Shown: in pieces, positions 8,234 to 16,041 of the stretch
Position numbering within the stretch: the first letter of the stretch is position 1
Layout of the letters: every line of letters begins with the position of its first letter
Program-made: the position numbers and the translations under genes
Notes under the pieces: model-generated
Databases searched by the model: none
What the model was told of the DNA's origin: nothing
What the model saw: the letters and a program-made list of their open reading frames with translations, nothing else
Assembly (NCBI RefSeq): GCF_013408985.1
Contig: NZ_JACBZT010000001.1
Coordinates: 3,472,001 to 3,536,000, forward strand
Length of the DNA stretch: 64,000 bases
Source of the DNA: Petropleomorpha daqingensis
GTDB lineage: Bacteria > Actinomycetota > Actinomycetes > Mycobacteriales > Geodermatophilaceae
Direction: 5' to 3'

Positions 8234-9667
8234 ATGACCGCAGTCGACCGCCCCCGCACCGAGGTCCCGGCGCCCGTCGTCGCACCCGCCCTGACCGCCG
8301 CCGGGCTGGCCACGGTCCTGGTCGGCGTGCTGCTGCCGATGCTCGACTTCTTCATCGTCAACGTCGCGCTGCCCACGATGGCGGCCGATCTGGACGCCTC
8401 CACCGCGGCGCTCGAGCTCGTCGTCAGCGGGTACGCGACGGCCTACGCCGTCCTGCTCGTCGTCGGCGGCCGGCTCGGCGACGCCTTCGGCCGCCGGCGC
8501 CTGTTCCTCCTCGGCATGGCCCTGTTCACGATCACGAGCCTGCTGTGCGGGCTCGCCCCGACGGCGACGACGCTCGTGCTCGCCCGCGTGCTGCAAGGGG
8601 CAGCGGCGGCACTGCTGGTCCCGCAGACGCTCTCCACGATCCAGGCCACCGGCGACCAGGTCTCGCGAGCCCGGGCCGTCGGCTGGTTCGGCGCCACCGG
8701 CGGCATCGCGGCGGTCGTCGGTCAGGTGCTCGGCGGGGCGCTCGTCTCCGCCGACCTCGACGGCACCGGCTGGCGCCCGATCTTCCTGGTCAACGTGCCG
8801 ATCGGACTCCTCGGGCTGTGGGCGGCCCGGCGGCTCCTGCCCGAGACCCGGTCGCCGGTGTCGGCCCGGCCGGACCTGCCGGGCACGGCGCTGCTCGCCG
8901 CCGCCGTCGTCGCGGTGCTGCTGCCGCTCACCGAGGGCCGTGCCCTGGGCTGGCCGGCGTGGTCGGTGGTCCTGCTCGCCTCGACACCGGGATGGGTGGC
9001 CGCCTTCGCCGTCGTCGAGCGCCGGCTGGAGCACCGGGGACGCACGCCGCTGCTGCCGCCGTCGATCCTCGAACACCGCAGCATGCGCCGGGGACTGCTG
9101 CTCGCCGGGCCGTTCTTCGCCGGCTTCGGGGCGTTCATGTTCGTCTACGCGCTGGTCGTGCAGGGCACCCTCGGCTGGAGCGCGGGGGAGGCCGGACTGG
9201 CGCTGCTCCCGCTGGCGCTGCCGTTCCTGGCCGCGTCCCTGCTCATGCCCCGCGTCGTCGGCCGGCTGGGCCGCACGGTGATCACGATCGGCGCGGCGCT
9301 CCAACTGGTGGGCCTGGCCGCGCTGGCCCTGACGCTGGAGGTCGGCTGGCCCTCGATCGGGGTGTGGGACCTGGCGCCGGCCTTCGTGGTCATGGGCTTC
9401 GGCCAGGGCTGGATCATGCCGTCGCTGATCCGCGTCGTCCTGTCCGACGTGCCCGTCGCCTCGGCGGGGGTCGGCAGCGGGGTGCTGACGACGACGCAGC
9501 AGGTGAGCCTCGCCGTCGGCGTCGCCACGCTCGGCACGCTGTTCGTCAGCCTCGCCGGGCGCGCCGGGACGCTGGACGCCGCATTGCTCGTGTTCGCCGT
9601 GCAGGCCCTCGTCGCCGTGGGCATCGTGGTCGGCAGCAGAGGACTGCCCGGAGCCCGGCGCACCTGA
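8234..9667 (+). CDS. MFS drug/multidrug exporter, DHA2 (14-TM) type
   Basis: A 477-residue integral membrane protein with about 14 predicted helices. Motif A of the major facilitator superfamily is visible after helix 2 (GGRLGDAFGRRRLF). The first helix carries the DHA2-type LPMLDFFIVNVALPTM, and motif C-like residues occur in helix 5 (GATGGIAAVVGQVLGG). The family exports drugs or metabolites using the proton gradient. The adjacent divergent XRE regulator and shared operator-like sites suggest induction by a substrate. Substrate cannot be told from sequence. Confidence 0.92.
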   Translation: MTAVDRPRTEVPAPVVAPALTAAGLATVLVGVLLPMLDFFIVNVALPTMAADLDASTAALELVVSGYATAYAVLLVVGGRLGDAFGRRRLFLLGMALFTITSLLCGLAPTATTLVLARVLQGAAAALLVPQTLSTIQATGDQVSRARAVGWFGATGGIAAVVGQVLGGALVSADLDGTGWRPIFLVNVPIGLLGLWAARRLLPETRSPVSARPDLPGTALLAAAVVAVLLPLTEGRALGWPAWSVVLLASTPGWVAAFAVVERRLEHRGRTPLLPPSILEHRSMRRGLLLAGPFFAGFGAFMFVYALVVQGTLGWSAGEAGLALLPLALPFLAASLLMPRVVGRLGRTVITIGAALQLVGLAALALTLEVGWPSIGVWDLAPAFVVMGFGQGWIMPSLIRVVLSDVPVASAGVGSGVLTTTQQVSLAVGVATLGTLFVSLAGRAGTLDAALLVFAVQALVAVGIVVGSRGLPGARRT

Positions 9668-9703
9668 GCCGGGCTGTCGGTGCGGGGTGGGAGACTGGAC
9701 GGC

Positions 9704-10621
9704 GTGACCGCACCCGACGAGCAGCCGTACCGCAGCGGCTTCGCCTGCCTGGTGGGTCGCCCCAACGCCGGCAAGACGACGCTGACCAACGCGATGGTCG
9801 GCACCAAGGTCGGCATCGTCAGCAACCGCCCGCAGACGACGCGGCACGCGATCCGCGGCGTGCTCACCCGCCCGGGCGGCCAGCTGGTGCTCGTCGACAC
9901 CCCGGGGCTGCACAAGCCGAAGAGCCTGCTCGGCCGCCGGCTCAACGACGTCGTCCGCGACACCCTCGCCGACGTCGACGTGATCGTCTTCTGCGTCCCC
10001 GCCGACCAGCCGGTCGGCGCCGGTGACCGGTTCATCGCCCGCCAGCTCAAGGAGTTCACGGCCCCGGTCGTCGTCGTGGTCACCAAGACCGACGCGGCGA
10101 GCAAGAAGCAGATCGCCGAGCAGCTGATGGCCGCCAGCTCCCTGGTCGAGGCCGCCGAGGTCGTGCCGGTCAGCGCGGTCGCCGGCGACCAGGTCGAGCT
10201 GCTCGAGGACCTCCTGGTCGGGCTGCTGCCCGAGGGCCCGCCCATGTACCCGGAGGAGCAGCGCACCGACGACGACGTCGAGCGGCAGATCGCCGAGCTG
10301 ATCCGCGAGGCGGCGCTGGAGAAGGTGTACGAGGAGGTGCCGCACTCCCTGGCGGTCACCGTCGAGGAGCTCGTCCGCCGTCCCGACCCCAAGAAGCCCG
10401 GCGCCGAGCTGGTCGAGGTGCACGCGCTGCTGCACGTCGAGCGGCAGACCCAGAAGCCGATGCTGCTCGGCCGCGGCGGCGAGATGATCAAGCGGATCGG
10501 CACCGAGGCCCGCGCCGGGCTCGAGCAGCTGCTCGGCGCCCGGGTGCACCTCGACCTGCACGTCACGGTGCTGGGCGAGTGGCAGGACGACCCCAAGAAG
10601 CTCAACCGGCTGGGGTACTGA
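9704..10621 (+). CDS. era: GTPase Era
   Basis: A 305-residue ribosome-assembly GTPase that binds the 3' end of 16S rRNA. The GTPase motifs are complete: G1 GRPNAGKT (18-25), switch region NRPQTTRH, G3 DTPGLHKP and G4 VTKTDA. The C-terminal KH domain contains [15 protein letters not shown]. The GTG at 9704 is preferred over one at 9680 because it gives the normal Era N-terminus. recO begins one base after the stop, so era-recO-uppS form an operon. Confidence 0.96.
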   Translation: MTAPDEQPYRSGFACLVGRPNAGKTTLTNAMVGTKVGIVSNRPQTTRHAIRGVLTRPGGQLVLVDTPGLHKPKSLLGRRLNDVVRDTLADVDVIVFCVPADQPVGAGDRFIARQLKEFTAPVVVVVTKTDAASKKQIAEQLMAASSLVEAAEVVPVSAVAGDQVELLEDLLVGLLPEGPPMYPEEQRTDDDVERQIAELIREAALEKVYEEVPHSLAVTVEELVRRPDPKKPGAELVEVHALLHVERQTQKPMLLGRGGEMIKRIGTEARAGLEQLLGARVHLDLHVTVLGEWQDDPKKLNRLGY

Positions 10622-10622
10622 C

Positions 10623-11369
10623 GTGTCGACCACCCCGAAGTCGCTGTACCGGGACGAAGGCGTCGTCCTCCGCACCCAGAAGCTCGGCGAGGCCGACCGG
10701 ATCGTCACGGTGCTCACCCGCCGGCACGGCAAGGTCCGCGCGGTGGCCAAGGGCGTGCGCCGCACCAAGAGCAAGTTCGGTGCCCGGCTGGAGCCGTTCA
10801 GCCACGTCGACCTGCAGTTCTACACCGGCCGCAACCTCGACATCGTCAACCAGGCGGAGTCGATCCGCGCCTACGGCGAGCCGATCGCCGCCGACTACCC
10901 GGCCTACACCGCGGGCACCGCCGTCCTGGAGACCGCCGACCGGCTCACCGCCGAGGAGAAGGAGCCGTCGCTGCGGCTGTTCCTGCTCGTGATCGGCGCG
11001 CTGCGGTCGCTGGCCGAGCAGGCCCACCCCGCCGGGCTCGTGCTCGACGCCTTCCTGCTGCGCGCGATGTCGGTGGCCGGCTGGGAACCGGCGCTCGGCG
11101 ACTGCGCCCGCTGCGGCGAGCAGGGCCCGCACCGGCACTTCTCCGTCCCGGCCGGCGGCACCGTCTGCCCGCCGTGCCGCCCCACCGGCTCGGCGATGCC
11201 GAACCCGCTCACCATCGAGCACCTCGACGCGCTGCTGACCGGCGACTGGGACCGCGCCGAGGCCAGCCTCGGCCCGCAGTGCCGGGAGGGCAGCGGCCTG
11301 GTCGCGGCGCTGCTGCAGTGGCACCTGGAGCGGGGGCTGCGCTCGCTGTCGCTGGTGGACCGCAGCTGA
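10623..11369 (+). CDS. recO: DNA repair protein RecO
   Basis: A 248-residue recombination mediator that works with RecR to load RecA in the RecF pathway. The N-terminal OB fold starts with [19 protein letters not shown], followed by the [12 protein letters not shown] segment. The C-terminal zinc site is complete: CARC and CPPC pairs separated by about 20 residues. Length is typical of actinobacterial RecO. The stop overlaps the uppS start (TGATG), so translation is coupled. Confidence 0.95.
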   Translation: MSTTPKSLYRDEGVVLRTQKLGEADRIVTVLTRRHGKVRAVAKGVRRTKSKFGARLEPFSHVDLQFYTGRNLDIVNQAESIRAYGEPIAADYPAYTAGTAVLETADRLTAEEKEPSLRLFLLVIGALRSLAEQAHPAGLVLDAFLLRAMSVAGWEPALGDCARCGEQGPHRHFSVPAGGTVCPPCRPTGSAMPNPLTIEHLDALLTGDWDRAEASLGPQCREGSGLVAALLQWHLERGLRSLSLVDRS

Positions 11370-12124
11370 TGCCGCAGCCGCCGACGCCGCACCCGTCCGG
11401 TGCCCGCCCGCCGGACATCCCGAAGGACAAGGTCCCGCGGCACGTCGCCCTGGTCATGGACGGCAACGGCCGCTGGGCCAAGCAGCGCGGGCTGCCCCGC
11501 ACCAAGGGCCACGAGGCCGGCGAGCACTCGCTGTTCGACTGCGTCGAGGGCGCCATCGAGCTCGGCGTGAAGGCGCTCTCCGCCTACGCGTTCTCCACCG
11601 AGAACTGGCGCCGCAGCCCCGAGGAGGTCCGCTTCCTCATGGGCTTCAACCGCGACGTGATCCGCCGCCGCCGCGACGAGATGCACGCCCTCGGGGTGCG
11701 GGTGCGCTGGGCCGGTCGCCGTCCGCGGCTGTGGCGCAGCGTGATCAAGGAGCTCGAGATCGCCGAGGAGCTCACCAAGGACAACGACGTCCTCACCCTG
11801 ACCATGTGCGTCAACTACGGCGGGCGGGCCGAGATCGCCGACGCCGCGGCCGCCATCGCCCGCGAGGCCGCCGCCGGGCGGCTGGACCCCGACAAGGTCG
11901 ACGAGGCCACCGTCGCCCGGTACCTCGACGAGCCGGACATGCCCGACGTCGACCTGTTCGTGCGCAGCTCGGGGGAGAACCGCACGAGCAACTTCCTGCT
12001 GTGGCAGTCGGCCTACGCCGAACTGGTCTTCCTCGACACCCTCTGGCCGGACTTCGACCGCCGCCAGCTCTGGGCGGCGTGCGAGGAGTACGCCTCGCGG
12101 CAGCGTCGCTTCGGCTCCGCGTAA
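11369..12124 (+). CDS. uppS: Cis-prenyl transferase (undecaprenyl/decaprenyl diphosphate synthase)
   Basis: A 251-residue cytoplasmic isoprenyl transferase that makes the long-chain Z-polyprenyl diphosphate carrier for cell-wall synthesis. The catalytic motif [13 protein letters not shown] (Asp31) and the C-terminal [20 protein letters not shown] motif are present. The usual Arg in R-T-S-G-E-x-R-L-S is preserved as R-x-x-G-E-N-R. The start overlaps the recO stop. Chain length (C50 or C55) cannot be read from sequence; actinobacterial homologues in this position often make decaprenyl diphosphate. Confidence 0.93.
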   Translation: MPQPPTPHPSGARPPDIPKDKVPRHVALVMDGNGRWAKQRGLPRTKGHEAGEHSLFDCVEGAIELGVKALSAYAFSTENWRRSPEEVRFLMGFNRDVIRRRRDEMHALGVRVRWAGRRPRLWRSVIKELEIAEELTKDNDVLTLTMCVNYGGRAEIADAAAAIAREAAAGRLDPDKVDEATVARYLDEPDMPDVDLFVRSSGENRTSNFLLWQSAYAELVFLDTLWPDFDRRQLWAACEEYASRQRRFGSA

Positions 12125-12259
12125 GGCGTCGCTGACCGGCTTCGCAAGGCTCGCGCAAGCCCGGTCCAAGTCCTCCCGGGGACTCTTCGGACGCCGCCCG
12201 GACACCCCGTCCGAGCCGGTCCCGACGACCATTCGGCCACGACTGCTCGCAGCGCGCGG

Positions 12260-12279
12260 GGACCCGTTGACACGGGTCC
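12260..12279 (+). promoter_or_regulatory. Dyad around a TTGACA hexamer upstream of the oxidoreductase operon
   Basis: GGACCCG-TTGACA-CGGGTCC is a perfect 7-bp inverted repeat whose six-base loop is the consensus -35 hexamer. It lies 50 bases before the oxidoreductase start. No good -10 follows at 16-18 bases, so whether it is a promoter, an operator or chance is open. Confidence 0.35.
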
Positions 12280-12328
12280 TCAGCGAGCCCGAGAGTGGCG
12301 GCTCCCCGTGAGAGGACGGACCCCCACC

Positions 12329-13879
12329 GTGAGCGAGAGCACCATCGCGCCGCAGCATGGCCAGGGTGCCGCGGCACCTGCCCAGCCGGGCGACCTCAAC
12401 GACCAGTTGATCGCCAGTGATTTCTGGACCGACCAGATGCTGGCCGAGGCCGGCATCCCCATCATCGACGTCCCGTTCGTCACGGTCGGGGGTGGTATCG
12501 GCTCGTTCGTCATGGCCGACTACCTGCGGATCTCCGGCGTCCCGACGAACTCCATCCGCGTGCTGACGCCGCTGAAGACGCCGTGGGAGAGCTACGAGTA
12601 CCTCACCACGGTCTCCCAGGTGCCCCGCAAGGAGCGGCTGCGGTCGGACTCGCAGTCCCGGCCGGACAACATCTGGGGCTTCCCCAGCTACGCCCTCTCC
12701 GAGGGACTGCACGGCAACATCAAGATGCTGTGGAACGTCCTCGTCGAGCCGATCTTCGCGAACTACTACACGCCCAAGGCCGGCGTGGTGTTCGAGGGCA
12801 TCGAGCGGGAGATGTACCGCATCCGCTACCCGGAGATGGTCGTGCACGGCCAGGTCCGCATGGTGCGGCGGCGCGTCGGTGGCGGGTACTTCACGATCCT
12901 CACCCCGCCCGAGGGCGCGGCCCCGACCAAGCGCATCGCCTACCGCAGCCAGTGGGTGCACGTGGCGATCGGCTACCCGGGCCTGAAGTACCTCGACGAC
13001 CTGCAGAACTACCGCTCCACGTACAACGACTACAAGGTCGTCAACGCCTACGAGTCGCACGAGCACCTGTACGAGAAGCTCGCGCTCAAGCCGGGCATCG
13101 TGCTCATCCGCGGCGGCGGCATCGTGGCCTCCCGCGTGCTGCAGCGGCTGATCGACGACCGGGACGCCAAGGGCCTGCAGACCCAGATCATCCACCTGTT
13201 CCGCACCTACACGGACAAGCCGCACGGGCCGGGCATCTTCAAGCGCCGCAAGGGCGCCGACGGCTGGGCCTACCAGGGCTTCAACTACCCGAAGTCGGTG
13301 TGGGGCGGTCAGCTCAAGGCGCAGGTGCGCAAGTCCGAGGGGGCCGAGCGCGCCAAGCTCTACAAGGAGATGGGCGGCACCAACACCCCCTTCCGGCGCA
13401 ACTGGCTGGAGCAGCTCAGCCGCGGCCGCCGGGAAGGCTGGTACCGGGTGATGATCGGCGAGATCACGTCGATGAAGCCGGTGGGTGAGCTCGTCGAGGT
13501 CGGGCTGAACACCGACCAGGGCCCGCAGGTCGGCACCGTGGACTTCGTGCTCGACTGCACGGGGCTCGAGGCCGACATCCGCGAGCACCGCGTCCTCGCC
13601 GACCTGCTCGACCACTCCGGCGTCGGGCGCAACCCCGTCGGCCGGCTGGACGTCGAGCGTTCGTTCGAGCTCCGCGGGGCGCAGAACGGCGGCAAGATCT
13701 ACGCGGTCGGCAGCGCCACGCTCGGTGGCTACTTCCCGGGCGTCGACACCTTCTACGGCCTGCAGATCGCCTGCGTGGAAGTCCTCGACGACCTGGTCAG
13801 GCAGGGCTTCACCAAGAAGATCGGCCCCGGACGATCGACGAGCCAATGGTTGAAGTGGATGCGGAACAAGACGATCTGA
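12329..13879 (+). CDS. FAD/NAD(P)-type oxidoreductase of unknown function (first gene of an FHA operon)
   Basis: A roughly 516-residue protein with an N-terminal Rossmann dinucleotide motif (FVTVGGGIGSFVMADYL) and a second glycine-rich segment mid-protein (IVLIRGGGIVASRVLQRLI), typical of two-dinucleotide flavoproteins. The C-terminal part has DFVLDCTGLEADI and the flavoprotein-like signature YAVGSATLGGYFPGV near the end. I do not recognise the subfamily or substrate. The GTG at 12329 is chosen over one at 12308 for its GAGAGGA site; both are in frame. It is followed 43 bases later by a small membrane protein and then an FHA protein, all co-directional, so a membrane-linked redox function under phospho-signal control is plausible but unproven. 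Confidence 0.75.
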   Translation: MSESTIAPQHGQGAAAPAQPGDLNDQLIASDFWTDQMLAEAGIPIIDVPFVTVGGGIGSFVMADYLRISGVPTNSIRVLTPLKTPWESYEYLTTVSQVPRKERLRSDSQSRPDNIWGFPSYALSEGLHGNIKMLWNVLVEPIFANYYTPKAGVVFEGIEREMYRIRYPEMVVHGQVRMVRRRVGGGYFTILTPPEGAAPTKRIAYRSQWVHVAIGYPGLKYLDDLQNYRSTYNDYKVVNAYESHEHLYEKLALKPGIVLIRGGGIVASRVLQRLIDDRDAKGLQTQIIHLFRTYTDKPHGPGIFKRRKGADGWAYQGFNYPKSVWGGQLKAQVRKSEGAERAKLYKEMGGTNTPFRRNWLEQLSRGRREGWYRVMIGEITSMKPVGELVEVGLNTDQGPQVGTVDFVLDCTGLEADIREHRVLADLLDHSGVGRNPVGRLDVERSFELRGAQNGGKIYAVGSATLGGYFPGVDTFYGLQIACVEVLDDLVRQGFTKKIGPGRSTSQWLKWMRNKTI

Positions 13880-13922
13880 TCCCGACTGCGGCTATCCCAC
13901 CCCTCGACCGAGAGAGACGACC

Positions 13923-14363
13923 GTGCTGCCCACCCTGAACGGCCGCATCCAGACAAGGATCTTCCTGCTGGCTGTGGTCGGCTCGATCTGGACCCTGATC
14001 ATCACCCCGGTTCTCCCCATCGACGCCCCGCTGTCGACGGCGTACAAGGTCACCTTCTCGGTGCTCCTGGTGACGACCGTGCTGGGCGTGGTCTGGGAGT
14101 TCATCTACCACGGCATCCAGCAGTTCCGCTGGGAGAAGGACTGGCCCACCCTGTTCGGGCTGCTCACCGCGATCCCCGAGGGCCTGCTCGTCTGGTTCCT
14201 CTTCAAGGGCGGCGCGGTGTGGTGGATCGACCCCGACCAGCTGCCCGGGCCGGCGTTCGTGATCGACTTCGCGACGACCTGGCTGCTGGTCTGGCTCGTC
14301 GCCAACGGCCCCATGCGGGTGCCGTTCATCCACTGGCGGATCAACGGCGGGAGGCTCATCTGA
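13923..14363 (+). CDS. Small integral membrane protein, unknown function
   Basis: A 146-residue protein with four hydrophobic segments (about residues 12-32, 40-62, 78-96, 110-128). It contains the polar loop VWEFIYHGIQQFRWEKDWP, rich in aromatic and charged residues. GTG start. It ends in TGATG, overlapping the FHA gene start, so the two are translationally coupled. No family is recognised. Its invariant association within this three-gene unit suggests it anchors the oxidoreductase or the FHA protein at the membrane. Confidence 0.75.
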   Translation: MLPTLNGRIQTRIFLLAVVGSIWTLIITPVLPIDAPLSTAYKVTFSVLLVTTVLGVVWEFIYHGIQQFRWEKDWPTLFGLLTAIPEGLLVWFLFKGGAVWWIDPDQLPGPAFVIDFATTWLLVWLVANGPMRVPFIHWRINGGRLI

Positions 14364-15847
14364 TGGCGGCCGACAGCGCGCTCGCTCCGGCGAGCTCCAC
14401 CGGGCCGGCCCCGACGACGGTGCCGCCGTTCGACCAGGTCTCGGTGGCGATCGCCCCCGGCGACGACCTGATCGTGCGGATGCCCGGCATCCTGCTCGTC
14501 GTCGGCGTCGAGGCCACGCCGGCGCCGCCGGCCGCACCCGCCCCGAAGCTGGGCGGCTGGGGCGCGGCGCCGGTCAAGGCCCCGGCCGCCGCCCCGGTCG
14601 GCGACACCAAGGTCGGCGAGCTGGTCGCCCTGTGCCGGCGGGTCTCCGCCGCCGGCAGCCGGGCGCCGGGCCGCCGGCTGCACGACGAGCTGCGGGCGTG
14701 GCTGCCGACGGTGTCGGACCTGCCGTCGTTCGCGCTCGCCGCGGCCACCGAGGAGGGGCTCGCGGTCGCGCTGGTGGGGGAGGGTGTCGCCGAGGTGCCC
14801 GACCTCGGCCTGCGGCTGACCCCGGCGGACGGCGAGCGGCTCCAGGACGGCACCCGCATCCTCGACCGGCTCGTCGACTGGCCGCCGGCACCGCTGCGGC
14901 TCTCGGCGGGCGGCCCGCTCGACATGGCCCCGCACCCGCTGGCCGACCTCGAGTCCGGCGTCGTCCCCGGCGCGGCGGCGGTGCTCTCGCCCGCGGTCGC
15001 CCCGGCGCCGACACCGATGCCCGACGCACCGTCGCCCACCGCGCTGGTGCGGCTGCCCTCGCCGAGCTCGCTGCTGCCGCCCCCGGGCGTCCCGGCGCAG
15101 CCGGTGGCGGTCGCTCCCACGCCGGTGGCGCCACCGCCGGTCGCGCACGACCACGACCACGCGCACCCGCACGAACACGCGGTCCCGGAGCAGGCTGCCG
15201 CTCCGCAGGCCGAGGAGGCGCCCGCGCCGCCCCCGGTGGAGCTGCCGCCGCCGGCGTTCGCGTCGTCCCTGCTCGCTCCGCCGGAGGAGGAGGCTCCCCG
15301 CGAGCCGCTGCCGGTGCTCGACCGCGAGCAGCCGCCGGCCGCTCTGATCGAGCAGGAGCCCGAGGACACCCGGCCCAAGGTCAAGGGCTTCCTCTGCTCG
15401 CGCGGGCACCTCAACGACCCGCGGGTGCTGTTCTGCAACCTCTGCGGCATCCGCATGGCGGAGCGGACCGGCGTCTTCATCGAAGGTGTCCGGCCGCCGC
15501 TCGGGCTGCTGGTCTTCGACAACGGGGCCACGGTCTCGCTCGACATGGACTACCTGCTCGGCCGCGAGCCGGAGACCGACGACCGGGTCACCTCCGGTCA
15601 GCTGCGCCCGCTGCTGGTCGTCGACCAGACCGGTGGGGTCAGCCGGCACCACGCGGAGATCCGGCTCGAGGGCTGGGACGTCGTCCTGGTCGACATCGGC
15701 TCGGCCAACGGCACCCTCGTCGCTCCGCCCGGGGCCCCGGCCTGGCAGTCGCTGGTGCCCAACCAGCCGGTCCGGCTCGTGCCGGGCATGGCGGTCCGCA
15801 TGGGCAGCCGCCAGTTCGCCTTCGAGTCGCCGCACGGCGCCACGTAA
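14363..15847 (+). CDS. FHA-domain protein with His-rich linker and zinc ribbon
   Basis: A 494-residue soluble protein. The N-terminal about 190 residues form an uncharacterised domain. A long Pro/Ala-rich linker (about 195-340) contains a metal-binding-like run HDHDHAHPHEH (about 259-269). A two-pair zinc ribbon follows (CSRGH and CNLC, about 345-365), then a C-terminal FHA domain with the phosphothreonine-binding signature GREPETDD, GVSRHHAEI and DIGSANGT. FHA domains bind phosphothreonine peptides, so the protein may be a phospho-dependent adaptor, possibly for the Ser/Thr kinases encoded nearby at 18.4 and 21.2 kb. Partner assignment is inference. Confidence 0.82.
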   Translation: MAADSALAPASSTGPAPTTVPPFDQVSVAIAPGDDLIVRMPGILLVVGVEATPAPPAAPAPKLGGWGAAPVKAPAAAPVGDTKVGELVALCRRVSAAGSRAPGRRLHDELRAWLPTVSDLPSFALAAATEEGLAVALVGEGVAEVPDLGLRLTPADGERLQDGTRILDRLVDWPPAPLRLSAGGPLDMAPHPLADLESGVVPGAAAVLSPAVAPAPTPMPDAPSPTALVRLPSPSSLLPPPGVPAQPVAVAPTPVAPPPVAHDHDHAHPHEHAVPEQAAAPQAEEAPAPPPVELPPPAFASSLLAPPEEEAPREPLPVLDREQPPAALIEQEPEDTRPKVKGFLCSRGHLNDPRVLFCNLCGIRMAERTGVFIEGVRPPLGLLVFDNGATVSLDMDYLLGREPETDDRVTSGQLRPLLVVDQTGGVSRHHAEIRLEGWDVVLVDIGSANGTLVAPPGAPAWQSLVPNQPVRLVPGMAVRMGSRQFAFESPHGAT

Positions 15848-15865
15848 GGGCCGCGAGAAGCACGC

Positions 15866-15902
15866 CGGCGCCCGCGCCCCCGCTCCGGGGACGCGGGCGC
15901 CG
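15866..15902 (+). terminator. GC-rich hairpin after the FHA gene
   Basis: An 11-bp perfect stem (CGGCGCCCGCG with CGCGGGCGCCG) with a 15-base loop starts about 20 bases after the FHA stop. No U-tract follows, which is usual for actinobacterial terminators. Confidence 0.6.
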
Positions 15903-15946
15903 TCACGTTCAGGGCGTCTTCCCGGGTGTCCGGCGTCCCCCGGACC

Positions 15947-16014
15947 CGAGAAGGCGATCTGTGCAGCCGACACGCCCCGACACGCCGGGCGATCGTGCAC
16001 GGATTGCCTTCTCG
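15947..16014. repeat. Long imperfect inverted repeat between convergent genes
   Basis: The 19-base arms CGAGAAGGCGATCTGTGCA (15947-15965) and TGCACGGATTGCCTTCTCG (15996-16014) pair with two mismatches around a 30-base spacer. It lies between the FHA operon and the convergent antiporter gene. It could be a bidirectional terminator or a member of a dispersed REP-like family. Confidence 0.7.
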
Positions 16015-16041
16015 AGGCAGCGCCCTCCCGGTCGGGTGCGG

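Noticed and set aside
7253-10774. An 1173-codon minus-strand frame
   Set aside because: Only its last about 295 codons (from 8140) are a real XRE regulator; the rest is antisense to the MFS and era genes.
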